From contig CACZFE010000096.1 of NCBI GenBank assembly GCA_902780365.1, positions 1 through 6,715 of the forward strand: DNA of 6,715 nucleotides. Reading direction: 5' to 3'. The position numbers and the translations under genes were made by a program. The number at the start of each line of letters is the position of its first letter. The stretch's first letter is position 1. The notes under the pieces are model-generated. The model was given only the letters and a program-made list of their open reading frames with translations. It searched no databases and had not been told where the DNA came from. This DNA comes from an uncultured Spirochaetales bacterium (GTDB lineage Bacteria > UBP6 > UBA1177). Below are positions 1-5,779 of this stretch, in pieces.

Positions 1-23
1 ATTTTCCCGTCGGAAGCAGTGTA

Positions 24-36
24 GGCAAATTTTGCC
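24..36. repeat. Small inverted repeat (6-bp arms)
   Basis: GGCAAA and TTTGCC are separated by a single T, giving a perfect 13-nt inverted repeat. No T-run follows directly, so it is not a standard terminator. It could be the edge of a palindromic element or an operator for a gene outside the window. Nothing further can be supported. Confidence 0.3.
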
Positions 37-80
37 CAAACTGATTTTTGGCAAGCCGCGCACCATAACTCCCCAAAATG

Positions 81-161
81 ATTCCCATTTTCGTTCAAGT
101 CAGAGATGTTTCGCGTTGCTCAACATGACGAGTTGGACGAACACCTATTTTTTTCTGATTT
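81..161. repeat. Intergenic repeat, copy 1 (left of the nuclease gene)
   Basis: Two arms match a second copy at 1356-1419. The left arm (81-99) matches 1356-1374 at 17 of 19 bases. The right arm (133-161) matches 1391-1419 at 27 of 29 bases, including 19 identical bases (143-161) with a seven-T run. The middles differ: 33 nt here and 16 nt in the other copy. The middle here, read on the minus strand (GTCATGTTGAGCAACGCGAA), resembles from memory the widely dispersed GTCATTCTGAGCGAAGCGAA-type intergenic repeats of many bacteria. That resemblance is recall and was not searched. Confidence 0.65.
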
Positions 162-231
162 CGCGAGAGAAAAATTTGTACATTTGATTTAAATATTCAA
201 TAAAATATTTTCATAATATAAGAAAATAAAT

Positions 232-259
232 TTGATTTCATAAATTTAAAATTTATAAT
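232..259 (+). promoter_or_regulatory. Candidate sigma70-type promoter for the nuclease gene
   Basis: TTGATT at 232-237, a 16-nt spacer, and a perfect TATAAT at 254-259. Transcription would start near 266, about 47 nt upstream of the ATG at 313. The surroundings are so AT-rich that chance -10-like boxes are expected, so the call rests on the consensus -10 together with the acceptable spacer. Confidence 0.45.
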
Positions 260-312
260 TCATAGAATTGTGTTTGTGGTTTAATGTTGAAAATTGAAAA
301 GTTCGGTGGATA

Positions 313-1356
313 ATGGATAACAATATATTAACTCAAAATAAAGACGAAAATCTTGTTAAATCAGAAGTGACCTTTGTCAACGATATAAAGGCTATAATAA
401 ATGAAGGCAGAATATCTGCTTATGGAGCTGTTTCTGCTGTTATGACAGAGACTTACTGGAATATTGGGAAACGCATTATCGAGCAGGAACAGCAAGGGAA
501 AGAACGTGCCGAATACGGAAAACATTTGATAGATATGCTCTCAGAAGAGCTTACAAAAGAGTATGGAACTGGGTATTCTCCGCGTTATCTGCGACAATTC
601 AGAAAATTTTATATTATTTTCCCTGATTCTTAGATTTGGAAATCGCGATTTCCAAATTTGACTTGGACACATTATTTGAAAGTCCTGCGTGTTGCCGACA
701 TAACTGCTTGCCGTTGGTACATAGAAACCGCTTCAAAAGAAATGTGGAGCTCAAGGACGCTGGATAGAAACATCAGCACACAGTATTTTGAGCGTCATTT
801 TGCAAATCCCGATCTTGTTTCTAAAAGCAAGGAAACTACAGCTCCTCAAATCTTAAAAAATCCTTTTGTTGCTGAGTTCTTAGGATTCAAAACAGGTGAT
901 GATTTTTCTGAATCTGATTTGGAATCCGCAATAATTTCTCATTTAAAAGATTTTCTGCTTGAAATGGGGAGAGGGTTTGCTTTTGTTGCCCGTCAGCAGC
1001 ATATTCATACAGAAGGTGAAGATTATTATATAGATCTTGTTTTTTATAACATGATTTTAAAATGCTATGTTCTGATTGATTTGAAAACAGGGAAAATATG
1101 CCATCAGGATGTCGGGCAGATGGATATGTATGTTCGTATGTATGATGAATTAAAGCGCACTGACGGTGATAATCCTACAATAGGGCTTGTATTGTGTTCA
1201 GAAACAGATGCAGCGATTGCAAAATATTCTGTTTTGCACAATAGCGATCAACTTTTTGCGGCGAAACTGATGACCTGTATGCCGACTGAAGAACAACTCA
1301 TGGCCGAAATTGAACAGCAGAAAGAAATTTTCAGGTTGCAGCAAGAGGCAAAATAA
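313..1356 (+). pseudogene. YhcG/DUF1016-family PDDEXK nuclease, interrupted by an in-frame amber codon
   Basis: Reading frame 1 runs from the ATG at 313 to the TAA at 1354-1356, 347 codons, with a single TAG at 631-633 (codon 107). Codons 1-106 look like the DUF1016 N-terminal domain (AYWNIGK-like 'TETYWNIGKRI', then 'YSPRYLRQFRKFY'). The frame resumes without a shift as 'IWKSRFPNLTWTHY', the expected continuation. The C-terminal nuclease-like half has D241 in 'YYIDLVFY', D256 and K258 in 'LIDLK', and Q269 in 'VGQMDMYV', consistent with a PDDEXK core. The family is found near restriction-modification and other mobile loci and is presumed to act on DNA; its exact role is poorly known. The total length fits an intact family member, so one point change (for example GAG, AAG or CAG to TAG) would explain the break. 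Amber suppression or readthrough is an alternative. A weak SD (GGTGGA, 305-310) sits close to the start. No SD precedes a restart around 658 or 742. Codon use is rich in T-ending codons, unlike the right-hand operon. Confidence 0.85.
634..657. repeat. Perfect 24-nt palindrome directly after the amber codon
   Basis: Arms of 12 nt (ATTTGGAAATCG and its exact reverse complement) meet with no spacer, and the palindrome begins on the base after TAG. It is in frame and encodes I-W-K-S-R-F-P-N, which belongs to the nuclease family sequence. In RNA it could fold into a stem with a small loop. It may be a chance or mutation-prone palindrome, a protein-binding site, or a structure affecting decoding at the stop. 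Confidence 0.7.
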
Positions 1357-1419
1357 TTCCCGTTTCCGTTCAAGGTCGAAATTTTCGACCTTAGACGAAG
1401 ACCTATTTTTTTCTGATTT
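1356..1419. repeat. Intergenic repeat, copy 2 (right of the nuclease gene)
   Basis: This copy matches 81-161 in two arms (1356-1374 and 1391-1419), in the same orientation. Its middle is short and forms the inner part of a hairpin at 1372-1392. The first base is also the last base of the nuclease gene's TAA, so the element abuts the gene end exactly. The two copies bracket the gene as direct repeats about 1.26 kb apart. Confidence 0.65.
1372..1392 (+). terminator. Hairpin after the nuclease gene, possible weak terminator
   Basis: AAGGTCGAAA and TTTCGACCTT flank one T, giving a 10-bp perfect stem that starts 15 nt after the stop codon. Pairing can extend by CGT/ACG after a two-base mismatch. 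A seven-T run follows, but only from 1406, about 13 nt after the stem, which is too far for a classic intrinsic terminator. It may stabilise the transcript end or simply be the core of the repeat. Confidence 0.35.
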
Positions 1420-1422
1420 AAT

Positions 1423-1444
1423 GAGATGTTTCATGAAACGTCTC
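1423..1444. repeat. Palindromic element (11-bp arms, one G-T wobble)
   Basis: GAGATGTTTCA and TGAAACGTCTC pair along their full length with one wobble. The first 10 bases (GAGATGTTTC) also occur inside repeat copy 1 at 103-112. From memory, GAGACGTTTCATGAAACGTCTC-like palindromes recur in several bacterial genomes as short dispersed elements. That is recall, not a search result. Confidence 0.55.
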
Positions 1445-1495
1445 TACGCCTCGATGCAGGTGGAAAAATTTTTTTCAAAACCCGGGCTTTTTTTC

Positions 1496-1524
1496 TTGAC
1501 TTTTTTATCGGAATTTTGTAAAAT
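1496..1524 (+). promoter_or_regulatory. Strong sigma70-type promoter of the six-gene operon
   Basis: TTGACT at 1496-1501, exactly 17 nt, then TAAAAT at 1519-1524. Transcription should start near 1531. It is the only strong promoter-like pair in the gap before the operon, and the next five gene junctions leave no room for another intergenic promoter. A T-rich stretch lies just upstream (1485-1495). Confidence 0.65.
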
Positions 1525-1530
1525 GCTTGC

Positions 1531-1649
1531 GTAATTTTTAAAAGTTGCGACATAAATAATTCGGCAATCGTTAATTGCGTAATTAAAATAATTTACCCGA
1601 TATTTGTGCCGCTATTATTGTGAAATTGAACCAAAGACGGGGAAAAACT
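1531..1649 (+). promoter_or_regulatory. 5' leader of the operon with small inverted and direct repeats
   Basis: The predicted untranslated leader is about 119 nt. It holds a GCAAT/ATTGC stem with a 5-nt loop (1564-1578). A 10-nt direct repeat, TTGCGTAATT, occurs at 1575-1584 and at 1527-1536, the latter spanning the likely start site. Such a repeat pair beside a promoter could be an operator, but it is short and AT-rich. I recognise no known riboswitch. Confidence 0.3.
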
Positions 1650-2966
1650 ATGCAAAATTCTAATGAAAACAAGCCGGTATCGGCTCTTTTGGGAACTGAC
1701 GACAGGATCCTCTCGTTCTCGGTGGTTTCTCTGGAAAATCCGCTTTTGACTGCCGAAGAGAACGAAAAATCGTTTGAAAAGTTTGAAGAAACCATGCATT
1801 CCGGCTGCTATCTGGTGAAAAGGATCAGAAAAGACGAATTTTCTCCCCTCTTTCACTTCATCATAAATGACACAGGAATAGGCTGGATCTTGAACACATG
1901 GAAACTGAAAGGCGGTGTTTTCGCGATAAGAGACAAGAAGAAAAAAATCATGACTTATGAGTATCTGGAAACCGGCGAAAAAGAGAAACTTTTCAAAATG
2001 GAAAATGTCACGACCGAAGCTGAAGTCAAGGAATTCTTGAGTTTTATTCGCCACTTAGGTTTTAATATCGATTTTGACTTGCTGGAAGACGCCGCAAAAG
2101 AAATGCACGATTACTTAGACAGATGCGTCGGAAACGGCGAGTATTTCCAAAGACTCAGAAAGCAGGTATACGGCGACTGCGTGCACGGTTTTGCCAGAAT
2201 GATGAACCGCGGTTTTATGTACGAGACCCCGGAACATAAAAAAGAACGGGAAGAGAGAGTTGCGAACTCTACCGCTCCGGTAGCGGACGCAGCATACTTC
2301 GCACGCTGGCATGAACAAAGAAAGCTTGAAATTACTAAGAAATTCGGTCAGTTCGTAAAAGAATACAATGAAAGCGTCGAAATTCACAACAGCAAATACA
2401 AACTAAAACCTCTGCCGCCGCTAATAGAGGGAAAATATACAGTCAATGACAACTGCACGATAGATATCGAGGGCAATTTCAACCTTGAAGAGATGCACGA
2501 TTTCACCATTCTCAGAGACTCTGAAAAACCAAAATACGAAAAAAGCCCTTTCTACAGGATCGAGTTTTTTTCCTTTAAAATCAATAAAGTAACCGGAAAT
2601 TTCAGGATCTCTTCGACTCATTTGCGTGATCTGGAATCATTTCCCCGTGTTGTCGAAGGAAATGTCGATATTTCAGGAAATCCGCAGCTCAAAACGGCTA
2701 AATGCATTGAGGAAAGTGCCATAAAAGGCAACTGTTTTATCGAATATAACTCAGAAAATCTCTATTTTCCGGGATCTGTCGGCGGCAATCTCCGCATAGA
2801 AAACCCCGGCTGGAAAAAACTGCATTTTAAAAAACCTGTCACGGTCGGCGGCCGCTTCACTTTTCTGAACATGCACTACACCGATCCGGAAGCGCAGGAG
2901 ATCAAAGAAAAGATCCTGGCAAAAGAATATAAATTCGGGGAAGCTGACAAATTGGAGGAAAAATAA
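1650..2966 (+). CDS. Gene A: uncharacterised protein with GN-type solenoid C-terminus (438 aa)
   Basis: I do not recognise the N-terminal two thirds. It is soluble, highly charged and has no signal peptide or membrane segment. A helical, Lys/Glu-rich stretch runs from about 205 to 250. From about residue 311 the protein repeats a hydrophobic-Gly-Asn pattern at 19-23-residue spacing: TGN at 315, EGN at 336, KGN at 359, GGN at 378, GGR at 400, each followed by alternating hydrophobic residues. This resembles the beta-solenoid, leucine-rich-like repeats in many phage and bacterial proteins (V-x-GN-x-x-I), usually a binding surface. I prefer the ATG at 1650, preceded by GGGGA at 1639-1643 with a 6-nt spacer, over the GTG at 1620, which would add 10 residues and lacks a clear SD. 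The stop overlaps the next start (TAATG). First gene of the operon. Confidence 0.85.
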   Translation: MQNSNENKPVSALLGTDDRILSFSVVSLENPLLTAEENEKSFEKFEETMHSGCYLVKRIRKDEFSPLFHFIINDTGIGWILNTWKLKGGVFAIRDKKKKIMTYEYLETGEKEKLFKMENVTTEAEVKEFLSFIRHLGFNIDFDLLEDAAKEMHDYLDRCVGNGEYFQRLRKQVYGDCVHGFARMMNRGFMYETPEHKKEREERVANSTAPVADAAYFARWHEQRKLEITKKFGQFVKEYNESVEIHNSKYKLKPLPPLIEGKYTVNDNCTIDIEGNFNLEEMHDFTILRDSEKPKYEKSPFYRIEFFSFKINKVTGNFRISSTHLRDLESFPRVVEGNVDISGNPQLKTAKCIEESAIKGNCFIEYNSENLYFPGSVGGNLRIENPGWKKLHFKKPVTVGGRFTFLNMHYTDPEAQEIKEKILAKEYKFGEADKLEEK

Positions 2967-3742
2967 TGACGAGCACAACTTTCACATTCAGAATTGAATC
3001 GGAAAACGGCGAAAAAACCGTCACTCTTTCAAATGACGGATTAAAGAAAAGCAGAATCTTTTCAAGATGTTACCTCTTTAAATACGGCTTCGACAAAGAC
3101 CTTGATCCGGCTCTGAGGGCGAAATTCATCGAGCGCATCAAATTCCCGAAAAAGGAGGATGAAAAAACAGTCGATACATTCGTCAGAAACGCAGTCGACA
3201 CACTGCACGAAACGATCGATCTCTATGAATTCGACACAGTCGTGTTTCCTCAGTCAAAATCGGGAGTTAATACGAAAATGATCGCCTATTTGGACATGTA
3301 TAACCACCCCTATTATTCGGTTTTCGAGGTCGTAAAAAAGCTCCCCTCAGAGATCGAATTCGACTACAAAAAATTCAGGATCGAAGTCCTGGACGATGTT
3401 TTCGAGGAAGGCGGCAGGATCAAGCACAGATACAGCGAAAAAGAGAAAGCCGGAATGCTCTCCAAAATGGAAAAACTGATGTCGGAAATCCATGAAAAAG
3501 ACTATTTTTCAATAGCCAGAGATTTCAACTCAAAATCCAAGTACCGAAAATATTTAAAGAATTTTTACATCTTCAAAAACGATGATGAAGCCGAGGAATT
3601 CAGGAACCTGCTTAAACCCAAGATCCTCCTGATCGACGATGTCATGACAAGCGGAACCACACTCTCATTCATTTTCAAGACGATCCGCGCCCTGAATCCC
3701 GCAGCCGAAATCGTTGTTTTCACATTGATCGGAAAGGAGTAA
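2966..3742 (+). CDS. Gene B: phosphoribosyltransferase-fold protein (258 aa)
   Basis: The C-terminus carries a clear PRPP-binding loop, LLIDDVMTSGTT (residues 221-232, with acidic pair D224-D225), ending in IVVFTLIGKE as the last strand of a type I phosphoribosyltransferase fold. The segment 'TVVFPQSKSGVNTKMIAYL' at 91-109 fits the first strand and substrate-side loop. Between them lies an unusually long, Lys/Glu-rich insertion (about 120-215), so this is not a standard purine/pyrimidine salvage enzyme or ComF. Enzymes of this fold move phosphoribose from PRPP to a base or the reverse; some have become regulators. The substrate cannot be read from the sequence. The start is fixed by GGAGGA (2954-2959, 6-nt spacer) and the 1-nt overlap with gene A, which suggests translational coupling. 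No signal peptide, so cytoplasmic. Confidence 0.85.
   Translation: MTSTTFTFRIESENGEKTVTLSNDGLKKSRIFSRCYLFKYGFDKDLDPALRAKFIERIKFPKKEDEKTVDTFVRNAVDTLHETIDLYEFDTVVFPQSKSGVNTKMIAYLDMYNHPYYSVFEVVKKLPSEIEFDYKKFRIEVLDDVFEEGGRIKHRYSEKEKAGMLSKMEKLMSEIHEKDYFSIARDFNSKSKYRKYLKNFYIFKNDDEAEEFRNLLKPKILLIDDVMTSGTTLSFIFKTIRALNPAAEIVVFTLIGKE
3733..3740 (+). promoter_or_regulatory. Stereotyped ribosome binding site, here fused to the gene B stop
   Basis: AAAGGAGT ends in the T of gene B's TAA stop, so the SD of gene C is read as the last codons of gene B. The same core precedes three more starts: 4401-4409 (gene D), 4924-4931 (gene E) and 5769-5775 (gene F). Each is followed by 4 or 5 A residues and ATG. Confidence 0.8.
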
Positions 3743-3745
3743 AAA

Positions 3746-4402
3746 ATGAAAAAAGAAGGAGTTTCAAGAACTATTTACTACGAAAGTTCAGAAAAATTAT
3801 CACCGAAATGGATTAAATGGATCGATAAAAATTCTGTTTCACACACTTTTGCGGACGGAAAAGGTGAGATCGTCCTCAAAGATTCTGTGACGGAGATCGG
3901 AGAAGGTGCATTCTCTTGGTTTTCAAATCTCGCTCCTATTGCTATTCCTGATTCTGTCACGGAAATCGGAGATGAAGCATTTGATAATTGCATAAGTCTC
4001 AAGTCAATTGTCATTCCCAACTCAGTTACGAAAATCGGTAAAGGTGCATTTACCTGCTGCTTGAAACTCACCTCCGTCGTTATCCCAAATTCTGTTAAGA
4101 AAATCGGTAGATCTGCATTCGCCTGCTGCTCGAGACTTGCCTCCGTCAATATTCCAAATTCTGTTAAGAAAATCGAAACAGATGCTTTTTTGGAATGTTT
4201 TTCTCTCGCCTCCATCGTCATCCCTGATTCTGTCACGGAAATTGGTAAACGTGCTTTTTATAACTGCGAAAATTTGCAATCCATCGTTATCCCGGACTCA
4301 GTTACGAAAATCGGAGAATGTGCATTCTACGTCTGTGACAAACTGCCAAAAGAAACAAAAGAAAAGATACTTTCGATAAACCCTGAAGCTTTTGATGAAT
4401 AA
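3746..4402 (+). CDS. Gene C: BspA-type leucine-rich repeat protein (218 aa)
   Basis: After a 40-residue N-terminal cap the protein is seven 23-residue repeats (residues 41-201) of the LRR_5/BspA type, consensus SIVIPDSVTKIGxxAFxxCxxLx. It ends with a short polar tail. Such repeats form a curved solenoid that binds protein or other ligands. Well-known BspA proteins are secreted or surface-bound; this one has no signal peptide, lipobox or anchor, so a cytoplasmic adaptor or sensor role is more likely. Repeats 2-4 and 6 carry Cys at similar positions, including paired CC, in line with a reducing compartment. The start follows the AAAGGAGT site, 3 nt after gene B. Its N-terminal module is nearly identical to that of gene D, showing recent duplication or gene conversion. 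Confidence 0.9.
   Translation: MKKEGVSRTIYYESSEKLSPKWIKWIDKNSVSHTFADGKGEIVLKDSVTEIGEGAFSWFSNLAPIAIPDSVTEIGDEAFDNCISLKSIVIPNSVTKIGKGAFTCCLKLTSVVIPNSVKKIGRSAFACCSRLASVNIPNSVKKIETDAFLECFSLASIVIPDSVTEIGKRAFYNCENLQSIVIPDSVTKIGECAFYVCDKLPKETKEKILSINPEAFDE
3778..3890 (+). repeat. Duplicated N-terminal coding module, copy 1
   Basis: These 113 nt match 4428-4540 at 109 positions. Three differences are silent (TCA/TCG, GGA/GGC, GGT/GGC) and one changes Trp22 of gene C to Arg16 in gene D. Identity falls off sharply at the 3' end, where the repeat array begins to differ, and at the 5' end just before the shared Tyr codon. Confidence 0.9.
3866..4348 (+). repeat. 69-nt coding repeats (seven BspA-type LRR units)
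   Basis: Seven in-frame units of 69 nt encode the 23-residue repeats. Some neighbours are still identical over short stretches: 22 nt at 4085-4106 recurs exactly at 4154-4175, one unit later. That shows recent expansion and leaves a substrate for unit gain or loss by slippage or recombination. Confidence 0.85.
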
Positions 4403-4413
4403 AAGGAGTAAAA

Positions 4414-4914
4414 ATGAGCACGATAATCTACGAAAGTTCGGAAAAATTATCACCGAAACGGATTAAATGGATCGATAAAAATTCTGTTTCACACACTTTT
4501 GCGGACGGCAAAGGCGAGATCGTCCTCAAAGATTCTGTGAGAAAAATCGAGCAGTATGCGTTTGACGATGTGAAAAAGATCAGCGAAGGAGAAATCGAAA
4601 TTTGCAACGAAATTATGACTTCCATCGTCATTCCCGACTCTATCACGGAAATAGAATTTGAAGCATTTTTTAATTGCATAAGTCTTAAGTCAGTTGTCAT
4701 TCCCGATTCAGTTACAAAAATCGAAGAAAGTGCATTCATGGAATGTTCAGGGCTAACGGCCGTTTATGTCCCTGATTCTGTTAAAAAAATCGGTGAAAAA
4801 GCATTCTTTAAATGCGGACTTTGGTCAATATCCGTCTCTGATTCCGCCGAAATCGGCGAAGAGGCATTCGATTACTGCGAAAGGCTGCCGAAAATCCGTC
4901 CGGCCAAGGCATAA
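4414..4914 (+). CDS. Gene D: BspA-type leucine-rich repeat protein, paralogue of gene C (166 aa)
   Basis: This is the same architecture as gene C but shorter: a cap to residue 34, then five repeat units (35-159) and the tail KIRPAKA. The first unit is enlarged to about 35 residues by an insertion, 'DVKKISEGEIEICNEI', before the canonical units resume at 70. The last two units are 22 rather than 23 residues. There is no signal peptide or membrane anchor. The start has AAAAGGAGT with a 4-nt spacer, 11 nt after the gene C stop. Near-identity of the N-terminal cap with gene C, against clearly different repeats, suggests that the cap serves one shared partner while the repeats serve different ligands. 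That is inference. Confidence 0.9.
   Translation: MSTIIYESSEKLSPKRIKWIDKNSVSHTFADGKGEIVLKDSVRKIEQYAFDDVKKISEGEIEICNEIMTSIVIPDSITEIEFEAFFNCISLKSVVIPDSVTKIEESAFMECSGLTAVYVPDSVKKIGEKAFFKCGLWSISVSDSAEIGEEAFDYCERLPKIRPAKA
4428..4540 (+). repeat. Duplicated N-terminal coding module, copy 2
   Basis: Second copy of the 113-nt module at 3778-3890, 650 nt downstream in the same orientation. As a direct repeat it could recombine with the first copy to delete gene C's repeat array or fuse the two genes. Confidence 0.9.
4516..4890 (+). repeat. Coding LRR repeats of gene D (five irregular units)
   Basis: Units start at residues 35, 70, 93, 116 and 138. Two are of standard 69-nt length, two are 66 nt, and the first is extended. 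DNA identity between units is lower than in gene C, so this array looks older or less recently homogenised. Confidence 0.75.
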
Positions 4915-4936
4915 AAAAGTGAGAAAGGAGTAAAAA

Positions 4937-5770
4937 ATGACAGAAGAAACAAAAAAACTGCCTGACAAAGAGATGGTCGATCAGGTAATCGAAAATGTCA
5001 TTGCCACAAGCGGCGATTCTCCCGGACTTGAAGAAATGCTCAAAGAGATCTTCAAGGATCCCGAAGAAAGCGCTGAAAGAAATTACGACAGGAACATCAA
5101 AACTTTCGGCATAATAACCGCAATAAATCCGATGGGTTATCACTACTCCGACGAGGAAAACGAAAAGCGGACACAGGATATGAAAACACAAATAAGCTGT
5201 TCCTCGAATTTGCCGACTATGCCGATCGATGTTCTGCGCGGAGAGGAGAAAACTCAGTATTTTTTCGTTATGAATCCCGATGAAGATATAATGCGTTTTT
5301 TTGCGACACTTTTCGGCCAGAGAACTTTCGTCATGGGTTTTATAGAGCGCAATAAAAAGGGAAAACTGATAAACAAATTAAGGTATTACGAAACCACGAC
5401 CGATGAAATGGAAACGCGGAAATACAGAGTCCAGAACTATAGAGGAAAAAGGGATAAACACAAAACTCTGGTGGCATTTTTGGAATTCAAGGTCGAAAAG
5501 ATCTACCAGTATGAGCTGGATGGCAAAACTGAAGGCGAAATTTCATTAGCCCCGAAACGCGGCTGCGACACAGGAATAACTATCTCGCTGGAATCATTGA
5601 ATAAAGTTCTAAGCGATGCATACGATGATCTTGAAAAACGCTTTGCCGGAAAAGATAGAGCAAAAATAGATATATTACTGAAAAGAACGACTCTTGAACC
5701 CAAAAAATGGTGTGCCCGCGGCAAATGGCGCTGGCGCGGTTGTCTTTACTACCATGAACTGCTGTTTTAA
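4937..5770 (+). CDS. Gene E: uncharacterised 277-aa protein
   Basis: I do not recognise this protein with confidence. After an acidic helical N-terminus (1-50) comes 'TFGIITAINPMG' (56-67), then the charged helix 'SDEENEKRTQDMKTQI', a strand pair 'YFFVMNP' (108-114), and 'FFATLFGQRTFVMGFIE' (121-137). That order (Phe/Gly-Ile-Ile-Thr-Ala, E-x-x-x-R helix, later FGQ motif) loosely recalls small phage/bacterial proteins such as DUF3293, but I give that low weight. The middle (about 140-190) is basic. The C-terminus is Trp/Arg/Cys-rich (WCARGKWRWRGCLYYHELLF), which could bind nucleic acid, but that is only a guess. No signal peptide or membrane segment. AAAGGAGT with a 5-nt spacer supports the start. 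It lies 22 nt after gene D and 9 nt before the RNA ligase gene. Confidence 0.85.
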   Translation: MTEETKKLPDKEMVDQVIENVIATSGDSPGLEEMLKEIFKDPEESAERNYDRNIKTFGIITAINPMGYHYSDEENEKRTQDMKTQISCSSNLPTMPIDVLRGEEKTQYFFVMNPDEDIMRFFATLFGQRTFVMGFIERNKKGKLINKLRYYETTTDEMETRKYRVQNYRGKRDKHKTLVAFLEFKVEKIYQYELDGKTEGEISLAPKRGCDTGITISLESLNKVLSDAYDDLEKRFAGKDRAKIDILLKRTTLEPKKWCARGKWRWRGCLYYHELLF

Positions 5771-5779
5771 GGAGTAAAA

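Larger units (their letters stand above)
1..312. other. Non-coding upstream region with repeat and AT-rich promoter zone
   Basis: No convincing gene lies here. One plus-strand frame is open from position 2 to a TGA near 187, but its translation has no family character and crosses the repeat at 81-161, so I do not call it. The first 80 bases hold a small perfect inverted repeat at 24-36 (GGCAAA, one T, TTTGCC). Positions 81-161 are one copy of a repeat also found after the nuclease gene. From about 165 to 300 the sequence is extremely AT-rich and contains the best promoter candidate for the gene at 313. Confidence 0.6.

Noticed and set aside
631..633. Genome-wide reassignment of TAG to a sense codon
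   Set aside because: The other six genes are open over about 1,700 codons without any in-frame TAG, which would be unlikely under a reassigned code. A local event is more plausible.
658..1356. Separate gene starting at TTG 658
   Set aside because: It is in the same frame as the upstream half, continues the family sequence directly, and has no SD before 658; it is the back half of the interrupted nuclease gene.
81..1444. CRISPR array or insertion-sequence ends
   Set aside because: Only two diverged repeat copies exist, far apart, with no regular spacers. They are direct and not terminal inverted repeats, and no transposase is present.
1477..1494. CCCGGG followed by a T-run as an intrinsic terminator
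   Set aside because: The self-complementary core has no loop, and flanking pairing is interrupted by an A/C mismatch, so a stable terminator stem is unlikely.
1310..1534. Plus-strand open frame of 74 codons overlapping the end of the nuclease gene
   Set aside because: It runs out of frame through the nuclease C-terminus, the repeat and the promoter, and has no SD.
1593..2978. Minus-strand open frames opposite gene A (1593-2054, 2115-2387, 2421-2621, 2751-2978)
   Set aside because: Phe-rich, low-quality translations typical of the antisense of Lys/Glu-rich genes. The plus-strand gene has an SD, a promoter and operon context.
3778..4739. Long open frames on the minus strand across genes C and D (3778-4236, 4022-4279, 4428-4739)
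   Set aside because: They are antisense reflections of the 69-nt LRR repeats and the duplicated module: two of them end in almost the same peptide only because the sense DNA is duplicated. They lack SD sites and family features.
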